Under the pieces are notes generated by a model. It ran no database searches and was not told the DNA's origin. It saw only the letters and a program-made list of their open reading frames with translations. From Antedon mediterranea (taxonomy: Eukaryota; Echinodermata; Crinoidea; Comatulida; Antedonidae), in the NCBI RefSeq assembly GCF_964355755.1, contig NC_092672.1:2976001-3040000 (forward strand): a DNA stretch of 64,000 nucleotides, read 5' to 3'. Position 1 is the stretch's first letter. Each line of letters opens with the position of its first letter. Below are positions 60,113 to 64,000 of the stretch, one piece after another. A program made the translations under genes and the position numbers.

Positions 60113-62291
60113 CATATAATATTTTATCCCATTATTTTCTCTCTTTATTAAAATCCTAAACCATACACACTTTTGTGTACTACAATATGTAAAATATTCC
60201 TTTACTGTATATTAATTATAGATTAATGTGATAAATTAATGTATATTCAAATCAAGTGATCAGAGACTGTGCTTATTATATATTAATATTTAATAAACTC
60301 TACTGATATACAGGCCTCTATGTAACAAAATGTGTTTATTTTGTGCATAGACTACATACAACAGTATTATCTTCATGCGGTGAAGTGAAGTGCGATACCT
60401 AGCTGTAATTCTTGTTGTAAATATTAATATCCATAGTAATTATATAACATAATCATTTATGTGTACTTGGAAATCAGAGACTTCAATATTTAATTTTTGA
60501 TAATTTAAAAAAAATTCAGCAACATTATTATTACTAACATACGAATATTATATACCGTACGTTTATTACAAATAAAAATAGATTTAGGCCTAGACTTATT
60601 TTATCGCATATAAAACCTCTCTGCGCTTCAAATATTTTATGTTTATTTTGTTATAAAAAGAGTGTTAAGGGTTTACTTCATTGTTATTTAATTGTAAAGT
60701 AATTTTAGTTTTAAGATTAAAAACACCAAATATTATGTTCCTTCTTTTAACTTAAGTGTAGATATTGTAGTATGTTACTTTATTGAAGTGTACTGCAAAT
60801 TATTTTTAGTTTCAATCCTGTCTGAGTAATGTGATCTGATTTCGGGTGAAAGATGACTTAATTGTGCAATTAATTTTTTCATTCAAGTTATATATTAGTT
60901 TAGTAGGCTACAGTTAAGGCCAGTTTACACAGTCGACCGGTAAACGGTGGCGGAAAAACCTATGGAGCTTTTCCAAAATACTGTATAATCTGTATATATA
61001 TGTCATGATCGTGTTTTTCGTTTACCGCTCCGGTAAATTGACCTTTAGGCTAAGGAATGCGACACAAATACAATGTAAATTCAAGATCTTTTTTTTAGTC
61101 TTTTGTGAGGTTGATTCACCTTTATTTTCATTTAAACAATAATCCTTTTTTTCATTCTTTGTTGATATAAAGTTTGCGGTACACCCTGTTAAGTTCAGAA
61201 AAGAACTATTGAGTTTCTCCAGAACTATATACACTTGGTGTATTTGCTTGTAGAGTATAGTATGGCAAGCCAAGTCCGCCAAAAGTCTAATAGCATTATT
61301 AACATTCGTTACGTTGTCTTCAATGTAACATTCCTTCTTTGTGTTTTTTTCTTATTTAATAACTTGCACGATTTACATTTAGACCCATGTACAGCATTTA
61401 GTTTATTTACAGTTACTTGCATATAAAAAAGGAGTAAAAAATATACAAAATTAATCAGTCTATTAATAAAATACATCCATGGAATGCTCCGGTGTGAGTA
61501 TATTTTTAAACATGATTCATGAGTTTTTACAGATTGGCAGTATTTAATTCTGACTATGTTAATTTTGTAGAATATAGAGCAAAAATGAGCATAGCTTATT
61601 CTTTATGTTGCATTCTCAACCAAAAACTTCAAAAGAACAGTTACTATTATTAACATTTTAATATCATTTACCTTTTCCAAATCTGTTGATATTAAATATA
61701 TATTTAACATATATAATATTTATGTTTTATTTGAATGGATGTTAGCTTATTAAAATTTTACTAGTCATGTTAATGTCCATCTGTATAAAATATCGTTGGA
61801 ACAAAAACACCCAGCCCTCTCATTTCATTTTCGTAATGGAAACCAAACCTACCGGACCCGACTGTTTTATTTTGAAGAGGTCTAATAGCTGAATTCCGCT
61901 ACTTGACAACCTTAACAACTCGGTGGTTGATGTTAGAGACCAAATTAGAAAGTAAGTGTTTTCTTTCGATTGTTGTTTGATTGTAACCCAACTATAAGTT
62001 CGTTGGTTTATTTTAAAATATGCTGTTAGTAGGTTTGCTTAATTTAACTAGGCCTACAGTAGCATAGTTGGTACAATAATACAACAGATTTTTTTCTTTT
62101 GCATATGTATACTGAATAAAAAAAAAATAAAAAAAATACAATAGATCCGAAGTAATAAATACAAAATAACACAAATATAAATATCAATAGGCACGACATC
62201 ACTTTTATTTAAAGACCATAAGCCTACGTGCCTATTATAAGATACTGTAGTGTCTGATTTCGTCTCGGCAGTATATACAATTCGAATCAAG
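60113..62291. other. Intergenic region between lifeguard and SLC17-type gene
   Basis: No exon recognised. It holds a family C MITE at 60914-61048. The part just before 62292 should carry the 5' UTR and promoter of the SLC17-type gene. The ORFs present are short and AT-driven. Confidence 0.5.
60914..61048. mobile_element. Family C MITE copy
   Basis: The ends are ttaaggccagtttacacagt and cggtaaattgaccttta. The inside is related to 22137-22319 (aatctgtatatata). Confidence 0.65.
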
Positions 62292-63868
62292 ATGAGTAAA
62301 ATTAAAGAAAATCGAGAGAATGAACCAATATTGAAGCAGGACGGTAAGATTAAGTTATACTTACTTAGTTATACGTTGAAGATGAATATCTTTCTTTTAT
62401 TTTTCCCATGTATTTATACGATGATTTGAGGACGAATTGTATGCCACGTTGAAGAATAATTCTAGGTTATATCAGGGAAGAGTACATTTCACTCTGGTTA
62501 ATTTCACTCTTCCCTGATTAATTTCACTCTTCCCTGGTTAATTTCACTCTTCCCTTGTTAATTTCACTCTTCCCTGGTTAATTTCACTCTTCCCTGGTTA
62601 ATTTCACTCTTCCCTGGTTAATTTCACTCTTCCCTGGTTAATTTCACTCTTCCCTGGTTAATTTCACTCTTCGAATTGACATACCATTGTTACCTTTTAT
62701 TTCTATGGTTGAATAATTGTTCTACCATTGTATACTATACAGATGCGAAACCATGGTTGCAAGTTCGATACGTAATGGTCTTTCTGTGTTTCACAGCAAA
62801 CACACTGAATTTCATTCTTAGAACAAACTGGAGTATTGCCATTTTACCTATCGTAAGCAACAAATTTGTCTGGATTGTTAGTGTATCAAAATACTAAATC
62901 ATGAAATTGAATTAATGAACTATATGAAAATAATAAATATTTGACATATAACAATAGTAAAATTAAATTCACAATTTAAACACTGATGATTGTAAGTGTT
63001 AATATTGTGTCCAACGGAAACTTACAGTTTTGAGAGAAAAAAAACAATCAACTTTTAAACCTACACTTGGTATATATTACGATATCGTACTTAACTATCA
63101 ACCAAATATTACAGTAAAGTATAATCTATTCGTAAACATGCCGTTAAAAAAAAACTTTTTTTAGGCTAGAGAGTTCAACTGGGAAATCCAAAAGCAACAA
63201 AACATCTTAGCCACATTTTTTATTTCCAATTCATGCTCACCTCTTCTCGGAGGATGGTTGGTTGGAAAATACGGAGGTTTTCGGGTTGTGTTGCTTATGC
63301 TATGATTTCATCATTTACGATGGCACTATTAACTCCGTTTGCTGTTAATACAAGCGTTACTCTATTGATAATCAATAGACTCGTCGATGGTTTCGGACAG
63401 GTAGGCCTAATTTGTTTTTTTTTAAATTGTTGTTTTGCCAAAAGAAAAAAAATAAATTAAAATAGCAGCACTTGTAATCTGTGGTAAAACTGTATGCATT
63501 TGTATACATGTGTCGAAATCAATGATATTATATAGCCAAAGGCTTATTACATCTCTCTGGTAGAAATACATGTATTTATATTCCGCGCGTGCGCGCTCCT
63601 AACATTTGCGATCCGAGTTTTTATTTTTTGTTGTTGTAAACATTAAGGACACACGAAAGTTGTGAGTATAGCTAAATCGTTGTATCTATTATTTTTGCTT
63701 GTTTGTTTGGTCTGTCATCTTTCATTCCCTACAGCAATATAATTTTATCAATGAAATACAGTACATTTAATTTTTGTCAGGGCATGGTGATGACAGGATC
63801 CGTGGGTATTATAAGAAGATGGTCAATATTAGATGAACGCAGTACATTTATATCGATTACAACGTCAG
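62292..63868 (+). CDS. SLC17-type anion transporter, 5' part, with frame break in exon 3
   Basis: Major-facilitator transporter resembling the sialin/phosphate/vesicular glutamate group. Exons seen: 62292-62343, 62743-62852, 63165-63400, 63781-63868; the gene continues past the window. Exon 1 is a short cytoplasmic N-terminus (MSKIKENRENEPILKQD). Exon 2 has TM1 (RYVMVFLCFTANTLNFILR, then TNWSIAI). Exon 3 has FNWEIQKQQNILATFF and LLGGWLVGKYGGFR in one frame, then MISSFTMALLTPFAV and LLIINRLVDGFGQ in another. Exon 4 continues in phase 0 (GMVMTGSVGIIRRWSILDER). Exon 3 is 236 nt where 237 would keep phase, so one base is missing near 63281-63292. This is either a pseudogenising deletion or a base error in the assembly. 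Substrate unknown. Confidence 0.72.
62485..62672. repeat. 20-bp minisatellite, about 9 units
   Basis: The unit is atttcactcttccctggtta, nearly perfect. A short inverted piece (agggaagagt) precedes it. It lies in intron 1 of the SLC17-type gene. Confidence 0.92.
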
Positions 63869-64000
63869 GTAATAATTTAGACCTTGGTGCATTTCCATTT
63901 TTTCCATGCCTCCATGCCAGAAAAGCGGTAATTCTAAAGTTCTGAGGTCGATCAGAAATATGAAATAAAGTAAAACAATGCCATATTATAAAGTAAGAAA

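Overview
The window is eukaryotic, AT-rich, intron-rich and animal. Genes are split into small exons with GT..AG introns. The families present (GPI-type matrix metalloproteinases, SLC22 and SLC17 transporters, a lifeguard/TMBIM protein), the dense TTAA-type miniature transposons, a tRNA-derived SINE, a CR1/L2/Jockey-type LINE and a Ty3/gypsy element suggest an invertebrate deuterostome, most likely an echinoderm. That last step is inference; the species cannot be read from the sequence.

Layout. (1) 299-25152: two matrix metalloproteinase genes facing each other tail to tail, MMP-A on + (9 coding exons, 526 aa) and MMP-B on - (7 coding exons, 536 aa). Both have a signal peptide, cysteine switch, basic furin-like site, complete zinc site, hemopexin domain and hydrophobic C-terminal tail. 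They are diverged duplicates that differ by two intron positions. (2) 27261-38420: an intact SLC22 organic ion transporter on - (9 exons, 560 aa), preceded by a duplicate of its first four exons that is broken by small deletions, a truncated LINE in exon 1 and a hAT-like miniature element in exon 3. (3) 39611-51919: a 12.3 kb LTR retrotransposon on -, with identical 319-bp LTRs, 5-bp target duplication, tRNA-Ser-type primer site, gag, a pol ending in a PHD finger, a clear -1 frameshift signal, an extra GC-rich 588-aa ORF and a long leader with splice-like signals. (4) 52540-59166: a lifeguard/GRINA-type TMBIM gene on + (9 coding exons, 236 aa), whose introns carry a 1.7 kb minisatellite and two related MITEs with internal repeats. 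(5) 62292-63868: the first four coding exons of an SLC17-type transporter on +, with a one-base frame break in exon 3, running off the window.

The host genes do not form one pathway. The MMPs act at the cell surface, SLC22 and SLC17 are membrane transporters, and the lifeguard protein is a Golgi/ER membrane regulator of calcium and cell death. What ties the window together is mobile DNA: several MITE families recur across it, some nested, and most of the spacing between genes and much intron sequence is MITE or minisatellite.

Exon coordinates were assembled by hand from splice consensus and reading phase. For all four complete host genes the exon lengths sum to a whole number of codons. Homology calls rest on recognised motifs, not on database searches.
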